Shown: positions 47,295-54,982 of the stretch, piece by piece
Layout of the letters: each line of letters opens with the position of its first letter
Numbering within the stretch: the stretch's first letter is position 1
Origin: Hyphomicrobiales bacterium
Lineage (GTDB): Bacteria > Pseudomonadota > Alphaproteobacteria > Rhizobiales > Rhizobiaceae
NCBI GenBank assembly: GCA_026400435.1
Contig: JAPLOZ010000102.1
Location: 1 to 54,982 of the forward strand
DNA length: 54,982 nt
Direction: 5' to 3'
Program-made: the position numbers and the translations under genes
The notes under the pieces: generated by a model
Databases searched by the model: none
What the model was told of the DNA's origin: nothing
What the model saw: only the letters and a program-made list of their open reading frames with translations

Positions 47295-48377
47295 ATGCTG
47301 ACCCTACTCGTTGATTTCGCCGACGACGTCTCGGCGTTCAACGTCTTCCGCTACATCACGTTCCGCACCGGCGGCGCGCTCATCACCTCTGCGCTGATCG
47401 TCTTCATCTTCGGCCCCTACATCATCGCATCGCTGCGCGTCAGGCAGGGCAAGGGCCAGCCTATCCGCGCCGACGGTCCGCAGACTCATTTCAAGAAGGC
47501 CGGCACGCCGACCATGGGCGGGCTGATGATCATGACCGGCATTGTCCTGTCCAGCCTGCTTTGGGCCAACATCTACAGCGTGTATGTCTGGGTGGTGCTG
47601 CTCGTCGCCCTCGGCTTCGGCGCAATCGGCTTCTACGACGACTATCTCAAGGTCACCAAGCAGTCGCATCTCGGCTTTTCGGGCAGGGCGCGACTCGCCG
47701 CCGAGTTCGCCATCGCAGCAATCGCCGCCTATTTCATCATGACGGCCGGGCAGGAGCCGTTCTCCTCCTCGCTGACATTCCCCTTCATCAAGGACCTGCT
47801 TCTCAACCTCGGCTGGTTCTTCATCCCGTTCTCCTGCATCGTCATCGTCGGCGCCGGCAACGCGGTCAACCTGACCGACGGGCTCGACGGGCTGGCCATC
47901 GTCCCGATCATGATCGCGGCCGCGTCCTTCGGCGTCATCGCCTACCTGAGCGGCAACGCGGTCTTCGCGGAATATCTGCAGATCCATTTCGTGCCCGGCA
48001 CCGGCGAACTCGCCGTTATCCTCGGTTCGGTCATCGGCGCCGGGCTCGGCTTCCTGTGGTTCAACGCGCCGCCTGCCGCAATCTTCATGGGCGATACCGG
48101 CTCGCTGGCGCTTGGCGGCCTGATCGGCACGATTGCGGTGGCCACCAAGCACGAGATAGTGCTCGCCATCATCGGTGGCCTGTTCGTCATGGAAGCGCTG
48201 TCCGTCATCATCCAGGTCGGCTTCTTCAAGATGACCGGCAAGCGCGTCTTCCTGATGGCGCCTATACACCACCATTTCGAGAAGCTCGGCTGGACCGAGA
48301 GCCAGGTCGTGATCCGCTTCTGGATCATCGCCGTCATCCTGGCGCTCATAGGCCTTTCGAGCCTGAAACTGAGATAG
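47295..48377 (+). CDS. mraY: phospho-MurNAc-pentapeptide transferase
   Basis: 360 residues, about ten membrane segments. The catalytic signatures are DDYLKV near residue 117, [10 protein letters not shown] and the cytoplasmic histidine loop [13 protein letters not shown]. Ribosome site GGGGGGA before ATG. Makes lipid I on the inner membrane. Confidence 0.96.
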   Translation: MLTLLVDFADDVSAFNVFRYITFRTGGALITSALIVFIFGPYIIASLRVRQGKGQPIRADGPQTHFKKAGTPTMGGLMIMTGIVLSSLLWANIYSVYVWVVLLVALGFGAIGFYDDYLKVTKQSHLGFSGRARLAAEFAIAAIAAYFIMTAGQEPFSSSLTFPFIKDLLLNLGWFFIPFSCIVIVGAGNAVNLTDGLDGLAIVPIMIAAASFGVIAYLSGNAVFAEYLQIHFVPGTGELAVILGSVIGAGLGFLWFNAPPAAIFMGDTGSLALGGLIGTIAVATKHEIVLAIIGGLFVMEALSVIIQVGFFKMTGKRVFLMAPIHHHFEKLGWTESQVVIRFWIIAVILALIGLSSLKLR

Positions 48378-48385
48378 GCAGCAGC

Positions 48386-49786
48386 ATGATTCCAGCCCGT
48401 TCCTTCGGCGGCAAGCGCGTTGCACTCTTCGGCCTCGGCGGCTCGGGGATCGCGACCGCACTCGCCTTGAAGGAAGGCGGAGCCGACGTGCTTGCCTGGG
48501 ACGACAACCCCGAAAGCGTGGCAAAGGCCGCTGATGGCGGCATCCCGACCGGCGATCTCAGGGCCGCGGACTGGCAGGCGTTTTCGTCGTTCGTGCTGTC
48601 GCCCGGGGTGCCGCTCACGCATCCCAAGCCGCACTGGACTGTGGAACTGGCGCGCGGAGCCGGCGTCGAGGTCATTGGCGACATCGAGCTGTTCTGCCGC
48701 GAGCGGGCCTTGCAGGCGCCCGACGCGCCGTTCATCGCCATCACCGGCACCAACGGCAAGTCGACCACCACGGCGCTCACCGCGCATATCCTGAAGGCTG
48801 CCGGCCGCGACGCGCAGATGGGCGGCAATATCGGCCGCGCGGTCCTGACGCTCGATCCGCCGAAACCAGATCGCTTCTACGTCGTCGAGTGCTCGTCCTA
48901 CCAGATCGACCTTGCGCCATCCATCAATCCGACCGCCGGCATACTTCTCAACCTGACGCCCGACCACCTCGACCGCCATGGAACGATGCAGCGCTACGCC
49001 TCGATCAAGGAGCGGCTGGTCGCCGGCAGCGAGACGGCGATCATCGGCATGGACGACAGCTACTGCGTGCAGATCGCCGACCGGCTGGAGCGCGCCGGGC
49101 ATCATGTCGTACGCATCTCCAAGCGGCTGCCGCTGACCGACGGGTTCTTCGCCGACGGTACCGACCTGATGGAGGCCGAGCATGGGCGCTACGTCAGGGT
49201 CGGCTTCCTGGAGGGTATCGGATCGCTGCGCGGCCAGCACAACGCGCAGAACGCGCTTGCCGCCGTCGCTGCCTGTCTGAAGGTCGGGCTCGACCTTGGC
49301 GAGATCCAGTCCGGGCTTGAAAGCTTCCCCGGCCTCGCGCATCGCATGGAGCAGGTCGGCAAGAAGGATCATGTCCTCTTCGTCAACGATTCCAAGGCGA
49401 CCAATGCCGATGCAGCGGCGCCGGCCCTGTCGTCCTTCCCGCGAATCTACTGGATCGCCGGCGGGTTGCCCAAGGAGGGCGGCATCGAGTCGCTGCGCGG
49501 CTACTTTCCACGCGTTGCCAAAGCCTACCTCATTGGCGAGGCAGCCCCCGCTTTCTCGGTCACTCTCGGCGAGGCGGTGCCCTATGAGATTTCCGGCACG
49601 CTTGCCGCCGCCGTCGACCATGCCGCCCGGGATGCGGCGCTCGACGAGACCGGCGAAGCGGTGGTGTTGCTTTCGCCGGCCTGTGCCAGCTTCGACCAGT
49701 TCAAGAACTTCGAAGTCAGGGGCGAAGCCTTCAGGCAAGCTGTGGATGCTATCGAAGGGGTGAATCCCGTCGGAGGTAAGGTCTAA
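48386..49786 (+). CDS. murD: UDP-MurNAc-L-Ala:D-Glu ligase
   Basis: 466 residues from ATG 48386; the open frame reaches back through mraY but that is antisense-free noise. N-terminal GLGGSGIA loop, ATP loop GTNGKST (121-127), ECSSYQID and [10 protein letters not shown]. Its last base is the first base of ftsW (TAATG). Confidence 0.96.
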   Translation: MIPARSFGGKRVALFGLGGSGIATALALKEGGADVLAWDDNPESVAKAADGGIPTGDLRAADWQAFSSFVLSPGVPLTHPKPHWTVELARGAGVEVIGDIELFCRERALQAPDAPFIAITGTNGKSTTTALTAHILKAAGRDAQMGGNIGRAVLTLDPPKPDRFYVVECSSYQIDLAPSINPTAGILLNLTPDHLDRHGTMQRYASIKERLVAGSETAIIGMDDSYCVQIADRLERAGHHVVRISKRLPLTDGFFADGTDLMEAEHGRYVRVGFLEGIGSLRGQHNAQNALAAVAACLKVGLDLGEIQSGLESFPGLAHRMEQVGKKDHVLFVNDSKATNADAAAPALSSFPRIYWIAGGLPKEGGIESLRGYFPRVAKAYLIGEAAPAFSVTLGEAVPYEISGTLAAAVDHAARDAALDETGEAVVLLSPACASFDQFKNFEVRGEAFRQAVDAIEGVNPVGGKV

Positions 49787-50940
49787 TGCTCAACCGTCTC
49801 GACAGAAGCCCCGTCGCCAACTGGTGGTGGACGGTCGACCGCTGGTTCCTTGCCGCATTCCTGTCGCTCATGGGGCTAGGCATCGTGCTCTCCTTCGCGG
49901 CAAGCCCGGCAGTGGCCGAGCGGATCGGGCTCGACAGCTTTCATTTCGCGACGCGCCAGATCGTCTACATGATCCCGGCGCTCATTGCGATGATCTCCGT
50001 TTCCTTTCTGAGCGCGCGCCAGATACGCCGCTTCTCGCTGGTGCTCCTCGGCGCCATGCTGGTGATGATGGTGGCGGTGCTGTTCGCCGGTGTCGAGGTC
50101 AAGGGCGCGCATCGCTGGCTGTCGTTCTTTGGTGTTTCGATCCAGCCATCGGAATTCCTCAAACCCGCCTTTGTCATCATCTGCGCCTGGCTGTTCGCCG
50201 AACACAAGCGCCAGCCTGACATCCCGGGCAACCTGTTCGCGATGATCCTGCTCGGCGTCGTGCTGGCGCTGCTGGTGGCGCAGCTCGATCTCGGCCAGAC
50301 GATGCTGACGATGGGAACCTGGGGCGTAATGTTCTTCATGGCCGGCATGCCTTGGCTTTGGATACTGGTCATCGGCGGCCTGGCCGTGGCCGGCGCGGCG
50401 GGCGCCTACACGGTCTTTCCGCACGTTGCCGGCCGTATCGACCGCTTCCTGACCGGGGAGGGTGACACCTTCCAGGTCGACATGGGGCGCGAGGCGGTTG
50501 TGAACGGCGGCTGGTTCGGCGTCGGGCCGGGCGAGGGCACGATCAAACGCCTCATCCCCGACAGCCACGCGGATTTTGTATTCTCCGTCGCCGGCGAGGA
50601 ATTCGGCATAGTGCTCTGCCTGCTGATCATGTCGATCTTCGCCTTCATCGTCCTGCGCGGGCTGCTGACGGCGCTCAAGGAAGAGGACGACTTCACACGC
50701 TTCGCGGTCGCCGGCCTGGTCGTCGTGTTCGGCTTCCAGTCGGTCATCAACATGGGCGTCAACCTGCAGCTGATGCCCGCCAAGGGCATGACGCTCCCCT
50801 TCATCTCCTACGGCGGTTCGTCGCTGATCGCTATCGCCATCTCGATGGGGATGGTGCTGGCGCTGACGCGCCGCCGGCCCGAGAGGCGCAAGACGCCGGC
50901 GTTCGAACGGATGCCGCGCGGCGTGATGCCGGCCGAGTAG
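49786..50940 (+). CDS. ftsW: peptidoglycan glycosyltransferase FtsW
   Basis: 384 residues, SEDS family, about ten membrane segments. Motifs HRWLSFFGVSIQPSEFLKP and NMGVNLQLMPAKGMTLPFIS with SYGGSS close to the end. Polymerises lipid II at the septum with FtsI. Confidence 0.96.
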   Translation: MLNRLDRSPVANWWWTVDRWFLAAFLSLMGLGIVLSFAASPAVAERIGLDSFHFATRQIVYMIPALIAMISVSFLSARQIRRFSLVLLGAMLVMMVAVLFAGVEVKGAHRWLSFFGVSIQPSEFLKPAFVIICAWLFAEHKRQPDIPGNLFAMILLGVVLALLVAQLDLGQTMLTMGTWGVMFFMAGMPWLWILVIGGLAVAGAAGAYTVFPHVAGRIDRFLTGEGDTFQVDMGREAVVNGGWFGVGPGEGTIKRLIPDSHADFVFSVAGEEFGIVLCLLIMSIFAFIVLRGLLTALKEEDDFTRFAVAGLVVVFGFQSVINMGVNLQLMPAKGMTLPFISYGGSSLIAIAISMGMVLALTRRRPERRKTPAFERMPRGVMPAE

Positions 50941-50949
50941 AGGCGACGC

Positions 50950-52077
50950 ATGGCCGAGCGCACGATCCTGCTTGCAGCCGGCGGCACCGGCGGCCATCTG
51001 TTTCCGGCCGAGGCGCTCGCCCATGAAATGATCGCGCGCGGCTGGACAGTGCATCTTGCAACCGACGAACGCGCCGAACGCTTCGCCGGGCATTTCCCGG
51101 CGTCCGAAGTGCATCCCATCCCGTCGGCAACGTTCGGCTCGAAGAATCCTGTCGCACTGGCAAGGGCCTTCTGGACGATATGGCGTGGCGTGCGACAGGC
51201 TTCCGCGGTCATCGCCCGCGTCAAGCCCGCGGTCGTTGTCGGGTTCGGCGGCTATCCGACGCTGCCGCCGCTTTACGCGGCCACCCGGCGCGGCGTTGCG
51301 ACCATCGTGCACGAACAGAATGCCGTGATGGGCCGCGCCAACCGGGCGCTCGCCGGCCGGGTGTCGGCGATTGCCGGCGGGTTCCTGCCGGCAGGAAAGG
51401 GCCAGCATGCGGCAAAGACCGTGGTGACCGGCAATCCGGTGCGGCCCGCGGTGCTTGCCCTGCACGACGCCCCGTTCGATGCGCCGACAGGCGGCGGCAC
51501 CATCCGGCTGCTGGTGTTTGGCGGCAGTCAGGGAGCGCGCTTCTTCTCGGACATGGTGCCGGAGGCCGTGGCGAAACTTCCCGACGAAATCAGGAAGCGC
51601 CTGTCCATCACCCAACAGGCGCGGGCGGAGGACGAGGCTCGCGTCAAGGCGCGCTATGCCCAACTCGGCGTAGCTGCCGATGTCGCGCCGTTCTTTTCCG
51701 ACCTGCCGCAGAAGATGGCCGACGCCCACCTCGTGCTGTCGCGGGCCGGCGCCTCGACCGTGCTGGAGCTTTCGGTGATTGGCCGGCCGTCGATCCTGGT
51801 GCCGCTGCCGCACGCGTTGGACGACGACCAAGGCCACAACGGGCAGTTGCTGGTCGATGCCGGGGCTGCGGTGATGCGGCGACAACCGACGATCGACGCG
51901 GATACGCTCGCCGCCGATATCGCCGCGCTGGTCGGCGATCCCGGCCGGCTTTCGGCCATGGCGGCGGCGCCGCGCGGCATTGCGCCAATCGACGCCACCC
52001 GGTTGCTCGCCGATCTAGCAGAGGCTATTGCCTCGGGAAAGACGGTTGAAGAATTCAGGAAGGGAGCGCGGCCATGA
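50950..52077 (+). CDS. murG: UDP-GlcNAc transferase to lipid I (MurG)
   Basis: 375 residues, GT28 fold. [10 protein letters not shown] at about 11-20, [12 protein letters not shown] and the acceptor/UDP-GlcNAc region [19 protein letters not shown] with [12 protein letters not shown]. Membrane-associated. ATGA overlap with murC. Confidence 0.96.
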   Translation: MAERTILLAAGGTGGHLFPAEALAHEMIARGWTVHLATDERAERFAGHFPASEVHPIPSATFGSKNPVALARAFWTIWRGVRQASAVIARVKPAVVVGFGGYPTLPPLYAATRRGVATIVHEQNAVMGRANRALAGRVSAIAGGFLPAGKGQHAAKTVVTGNPVRPAVLALHDAPFDAPTGGGTIRLLVFGGSQGARFFSDMVPEAVAKLPDEIRKRLSITQQARAEDEARVKARYAQLGVAADVAPFFSDLPQKMADAHLVLSRAGASTVLELSVIGRPSILVPLPHALDDDQGHNGQLLVDAGAAVMRRQPTIDADTLAADIAALVGDPGRLSAMAAAPRGIAPIDATRLLADLAEAIASGKTVEEFRKGARP

Positions 52078-53489
52078 AGATGCCGCAGACGATCGGACTG
52101 GTGCATTTCATCGGCATCGGAGGCATCGGCATGAGCGGCATCGCCGAGGTGCTGAAGAATCTCGGCTACCGCGTGCAGGGGTCCGACCAGGCCGACGGCG
52201 CCAATATTCAGCGCCTGCGCGAGAACGGCATCGAATGCTTCATCGGCCACAAGCCCGAGAACCTTGGCGCGGCCGAAGTGGTAGTGGTGTCGACCGCAAT
52301 CAAGAAGTCGAACCCCGAACTGAAGGCCGCGCGCGAAAAGCTGCTGCCCATCGTGCGCCGCGCGGAGATGCTGGCCGAGCTGATGCGTTTCCGCCAGGCG
52401 GTCGCCATCGCCGGAACGCACGGCAAGACGACCACAACATCGATGGTGGCGACGCTGCTCGACGCAGGAGGGCTCGACCCGACCGTCGTCAACGGCGGCA
52501 TCATCAACGCCTACGGCACCAATGCGCGGATGGGCGCCGGCGAATGGATGGTGGTCGAGGCCGACGAAAGCGACGGAACTTTCCTGAAGCTGCCGGCCGA
52601 CATCGCCGTTGTCACAAACATCGACCCCGAGCATCTCGACCACTACGGCACCTTCGACCATGTGCGCGAAGCCTTCCGGCAGTTCGTAGAGAACGTTCCT
52701 TTCTACGGCTTCGGCGTGATGTGCACCGACCATCCAGAGGTGCAGGCCATGGTTGCCCGCATCGAGGACCGCCGCATCATCACCTATGGCGCCAACGCAC
52801 AGGCCGACGTGCGGTTCTCCAACCACAAGATGGAAGGCGCGACGTCGCGCTTCGACGTGTCGATCCGCAACCGCAAGACCGGCGTTGACACGCTGATCGA
52901 CGGCCTGGCGCTGCCGATGCCCGGTCGCCACAACGTGTCCAACGCGACCGCCGCCATAGCTGTTGCCCACGAACTCGGCATTTCGGCCGAGGCGATCAAG
53001 AAAGGCCTGTCGTCCTTCGGCGGCGTCAATCGCCGCTTCACCCACACCGGGTCGTGGAACGGCGCCGAGATATTCGACGATTACGGCCATCATCCCGTCG
53101 AGATCAAGGCCGTGCTGAAGGCCGCCCGCGACGCTTCGGCCGGGCGCGTCATCGCGATCGCGCAGCCGCACCGCTTTTCGCGGCTGCACGACCTGTTCGA
53201 CGAATTTTCAGCCTGCTTCAACGACGCCGACACCGTGGCCGTCGCGCCTGTCTACGCAGCGGGCGAAGATCCGATCGACGGCGTCAATTCCGAGAAGCTC
53301 GTCCACCGCATCCGGTCGGGCGGCCACCGCGACGCGCGCTTCATCGCCGAGCCGTCGGCCATCGCCCCGATGATCCACGAGCTTGCCAAACCGGGCGACT
53401 TCGTGGTCTTTCTGGGCGCCGGCAACATCACCCAGTGGGCCTATGCGCTGCCGCGGGAGCTCGCCGACCTGGACAAGGCCGCGGCATGA
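52074..53489 (+). CDS. murC: UDP-MurNAc:L-Ala ligase
   Basis: 471 residues. GIGGIGMSG at 14-22, ATP loop AGTHGKTT (113-120), [10 protein letters not shown] and DYGHHPVEI. First amino-acid-adding ligase. ATGA overlap with murB. Confidence 0.96.
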   Translation: MKMPQTIGLVHFIGIGGIGMSGIAEVLKNLGYRVQGSDQADGANIQRLRENGIECFIGHKPENLGAAEVVVVSTAIKKSNPELKAAREKLLPIVRRAEMLAELMRFRQAVAIAGTHGKTTTTSMVATLLDAGGLDPTVVNGGIINAYGTNARMGAGEWMVVEADESDGTFLKLPADIAVVTNIDPEHLDHYGTFDHVREAFRQFVENVPFYGFGVMCTDHPEVQAMVARIEDRRIITYGANAQADVRFSNHKMEGATSRFDVSIRNRKTGVDTLIDGLALPMPGRHNVSNATAAIAVAHELGISAEAIKKGLSSFGGVNRRFTHTGSWNGAEIFDDYGHHPVEIKAVLKAARDASAGRVIAIAQPHRFSRLHDLFDEFSACFNDADTVAVAPVYAAGEDPIDGVNSEKLVHRIRSGGHRDARFIAEPSAIAPMIHELAKPGDFVVFLGAGNITQWAYALPRELADLDKAAA

Positions 53490-54451
53490 TCTGGGGCGAC
53501 GCGCTTCTTGCCCGCCTCGGTGACCGGCTGAAGGAGATTCGCGGCCGCATCACCGCCAATGCGGAGATGGAGAAGATCACCTGGTTCCGCGCCGGCGGTC
53601 TGGCGGAGGCGCTGTATCAGCCGGCCGACGAGGAAGACCTCGCAACGTTTCTCAAGGCTGTCCCGGAAGACGTGCCGCTGACCGTCGTCGGCATCGGGTC
53701 CAATCTGCTGGTGCGCGAAGGCGGCATTCCGGGGTTCGTCATCCGGCTCTCGGCGAAAGGTTTCGGCGAGGCGCAGGTGATTTCGCCTGTGCGCATCAAG
53801 GCAGGGGCGGCCGTGCCCGACAAACGCGTCGCGGCGCTGGCGCTGGAGGCCGGCATCGGCGGCTTCCATTTCTACCACGGGATTCCGGGCGGCATCGGCG
53901 GGGCGCTGCGCATGAATGCCGGCGCCAACGGCGTCGAGACGCGCGAGCGCGTCGTCGAGGTGCGCGCACTCGACCGGCAGGGCAATTTTCACACGCTGAC
54001 CAACGCTGAGATGGGGTATGCCTACCGCCACTCATCCGCGCCTGCGGACCTGATCTTCGTGTCGGCGGTCTTCGAGGGCTATCCGGCCGAGAAGGAACAG
54101 ATCAAGGCAGAGATGGAAGCGGTGCAGCACCACCGCGAGACGGTGCAGCCGATCCGCGAGAAGACCGGCGGCTCCACCTTCAAGAATCCGGAAGGAACGT
54201 CCGCCTGGAAGGAGATCGACAAGGCCGGTTGCCGCGGTCTGATGATCGGTGGCGCGCAGATGTCGCCGATGCACTGCAACTTCATGATCAACACCGGCAA
54301 CGCGACCGGCTACGACCTTGAATATCTCGGCGAGACCGTTCGCGCCCGCGTGCTCGAGCATTCCGGAATCCGGCTGCAATGGGAAATCAAGCGCATCGGC
54401 AGGTTCAGACCTGGCCGCGAGGTGCAGGAGTTTCTCGGGCTTCTTCTCTGA
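53486..54451 (+). CDS. murB: UDP-N-acetylenolpyruvoylglucosamine reductase
   Basis: 321 residues from ATG 53486; the open frame back to 53054 lies inside murC and is not used. FAD-binding signatures [23 protein letters not shown] and [25 protein letters not shown] with the catalytic serine, and late [12 protein letters not shown]. Last gene before a 531-base gap. In relatives ddl and ftsQAZ usually follow; here they must lie beyond the window. Confidence 0.95.
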   Translation: MIWGDALLARLGDRLKEIRGRITANAEMEKITWFRAGGLAEALYQPADEEDLATFLKAVPEDVPLTVVGIGSNLLVREGGIPGFVIRLSAKGFGEAQVISPVRIKAGAAVPDKRVAALALEAGIGGFHFYHGIPGGIGGALRMNAGANGVETRERVVEVRALDRQGNFHTLTNAEMGYAYRHSSAPADLIFVSAVFEGYPAEKEQIKAEMEAVQHHRETVQPIREKTGGSTFKNPEGTSAWKEIDKAGCRGLMIGGAQMSPMHCNFMINTGNATGYDLEYLGETVRARVLEHSGIRLQWEIKRIGRFRPGREVQEFLGLLL

Positions 54452-54457
54452 GGTTTT

Positions 54458-54483
54458 GAATCATCTCCCTGACAAGATGATTC
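54458..54483 (+). terminator. hairpin directly after murB
   Basis: GAATCATCT pairs with AGATGATTC around CCCTGACA, beginning 7 bases after the murB stop. No T tract, so terminator status is uncertain. Two GANTC sites sit in its arms. Confidence 0.45.
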
Positions 54484-54576
54484 ATCCTGTCCGGCCAAGT
54501 CGTTGGTTGTGAATCGCTTTTGGCCATCGCCATGTTTTTGCGACGGATTTTCACGCTCTGCCGCCTCGGTCCGCCT

Positions 54577-54611
54577 GATCCGGACGGCCCCCTTTAGGGG
54601 CCGTCCGGATC
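54577..54611. repeat. perfect 15-bp inverted repeat (strong hairpin)
   Basis: GATCCGGACGGCCCC pairs with GGGGCCGTCCGGATC around CTTTA. Very stable, with no T run after it. Either a terminator/processing hairpin for the dcw messenger, or an intergenic repeat unit. Confidence 0.7.
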
Positions 54612-54982
54612 TCCTCATCCAGGTGTGCACGCGACGTCGCCCCGGCGATTGGCGTTCAATGGGTCGACGCCCGGTTAGTGCTCGGGTCGGCGCTCGATCA
54701 GGCTGCGCAGGTCGGTGCTTTCCTGCCAGGTTCGGCATTGCGGCGGAGCGTTGGCGGCGGCGTCGCAACTTCGGCACCCGGCGTGCGGTAAGCGCCCTGC
54801 CTCGTGGTCCCCTGTAGGCGCATGCGGCATGCGCTGGTCGTCCGCCGCTCAGGTTCAGCGTGCCGTTCTGAGTCAAAAAAGCCATAGCGGAATCAAGAAA
54901 ATGCGACCCCGGCAAATACCTGCTTGCCACTGAGTCAACTCTCTGATTCTTTCGGTCAACAGCGTTTCCTGATTTGAGTCGG

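Larger units (their letters stand above)
54452..54982. other. non-coding region after murB with GANTC cluster
   Basis: No ORF here looks like a protein. It contains two hairpins and eight GANTC sites (starting 54458, 54479, 54511, 54870, 54890, 54932, 54945, 54976), five of them in the last 111 bases. Composition gives an expectation of about two in the whole stretch. It probably carries the promoter for genes beyond the window. Confidence 0.5.

Noticed and set aside
47561..48385. upstream extension of the murD frame
   Set aside because: Lies within mraY in another frame; murD begins at 48386 by family N terminus. The same holds for rsmH (from 40693) and murB (from 53054).
47942..49738. 598-residue minus-strand ORF opposite mraY/murD
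   Set aside because: Antisense shadow; other long minus frames at 49876-51885 and 51654-53189 are the same.

Overview
The window is one contiguous piece of a GC-rich alphaproteobacterial chromosome. The gene content fits Hyphomicrobiales (Rhizobiales), most likely a Mesorhizobium-like member of the Phyllobacteriaceae. The pointers are the complete mraZ-to-murB division and cell-wall cluster next to rnpB, a PhoB-type box in front of betaine-lipid genes btaA/btaB, an ArsR-methyltransferase fusion ahead of metF, and NMT1-type ABC importers. This placement is inferred from gene content and protein character, not from a database search.

Layout. Bases 1-6614 hold a plus-strand catabolic and transport operon: an omega-amino acid (beta-alanine) aminotransferase cut by the window edge, a beta-ureidopropionase-type amidohydrolase, and a four-gene NMT1/THI5-like ABC importer, ended by a strong intrinsic terminator. 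Bases 6620-7510 are a toxin-antitoxin graveyard: a relE remnant broken in three places, an intact higA antitoxin, and a higB toxin whose start is out of frame. Bases 7543-10378 (minus) encode a CaiB-type CoA transferase and a thiamine-diphosphate enzyme. Then come a lysophospholipase-like hydrolase and a LapA-like membrane protein (minus), an ABC-2 exporter pair and ettA (plus).

Bases 15355-20319 carry a small secreted protein, a tightly overlapped minus-strand cassette (unusual cytochrome P450, acyl carrier protein, alpha/beta hydrolase), a MOSC protein, and a divergent SDR/TetR pair with two matching palindromic operators. Bases 20369-29401 carry a DUF2293 protein, the ArsR-methyltransferase fusion with metF, a 28-residue membrane peptide, an EamA transporter, an ornithine/lysine decarboxylase-like enzyme, a secreted SMP-30 protein, a GH25 lysozyme lipoprotein, and btaA-btaB. 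Bases 29607-38743 carry an animal-type heme peroxidase, a cupin, a DUF6979 protein, a fused 5-oxoprolinase with a divergent winged-helix regulator, a TerB/DnaJ protein, an AmpD-like amidase and a lytic transglycosylase. rnpB and a Cys/Met-metabolism PLP enzyme follow.

Bases 40501-54451 are the dcw cluster in the order mraZ, rsmH, ftsL, ftsI, murE, murF, mraY, murD, ftsW, murG, murC, murB, with overlapping or closely spaced genes. It begins at a promoter whose core is covered by 10-bp-phased MraZ-type repeats. After murB lies about 530 bases without a convincing gene, holding two strong hairpins and a dense cluster of GANTC (CcrM methylation) sites just before the window ends.

The most interesting candidate for an undescribed system is the P450-ACP-hydrolase cassette: the three genes overlap by exactly 8 bases at both junctions, and the P450 keeps its heme cysteine but lacks a recognisable ExxR motif. 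Most large ORFs antisense to these genes are high-GC shadows and are omitted.
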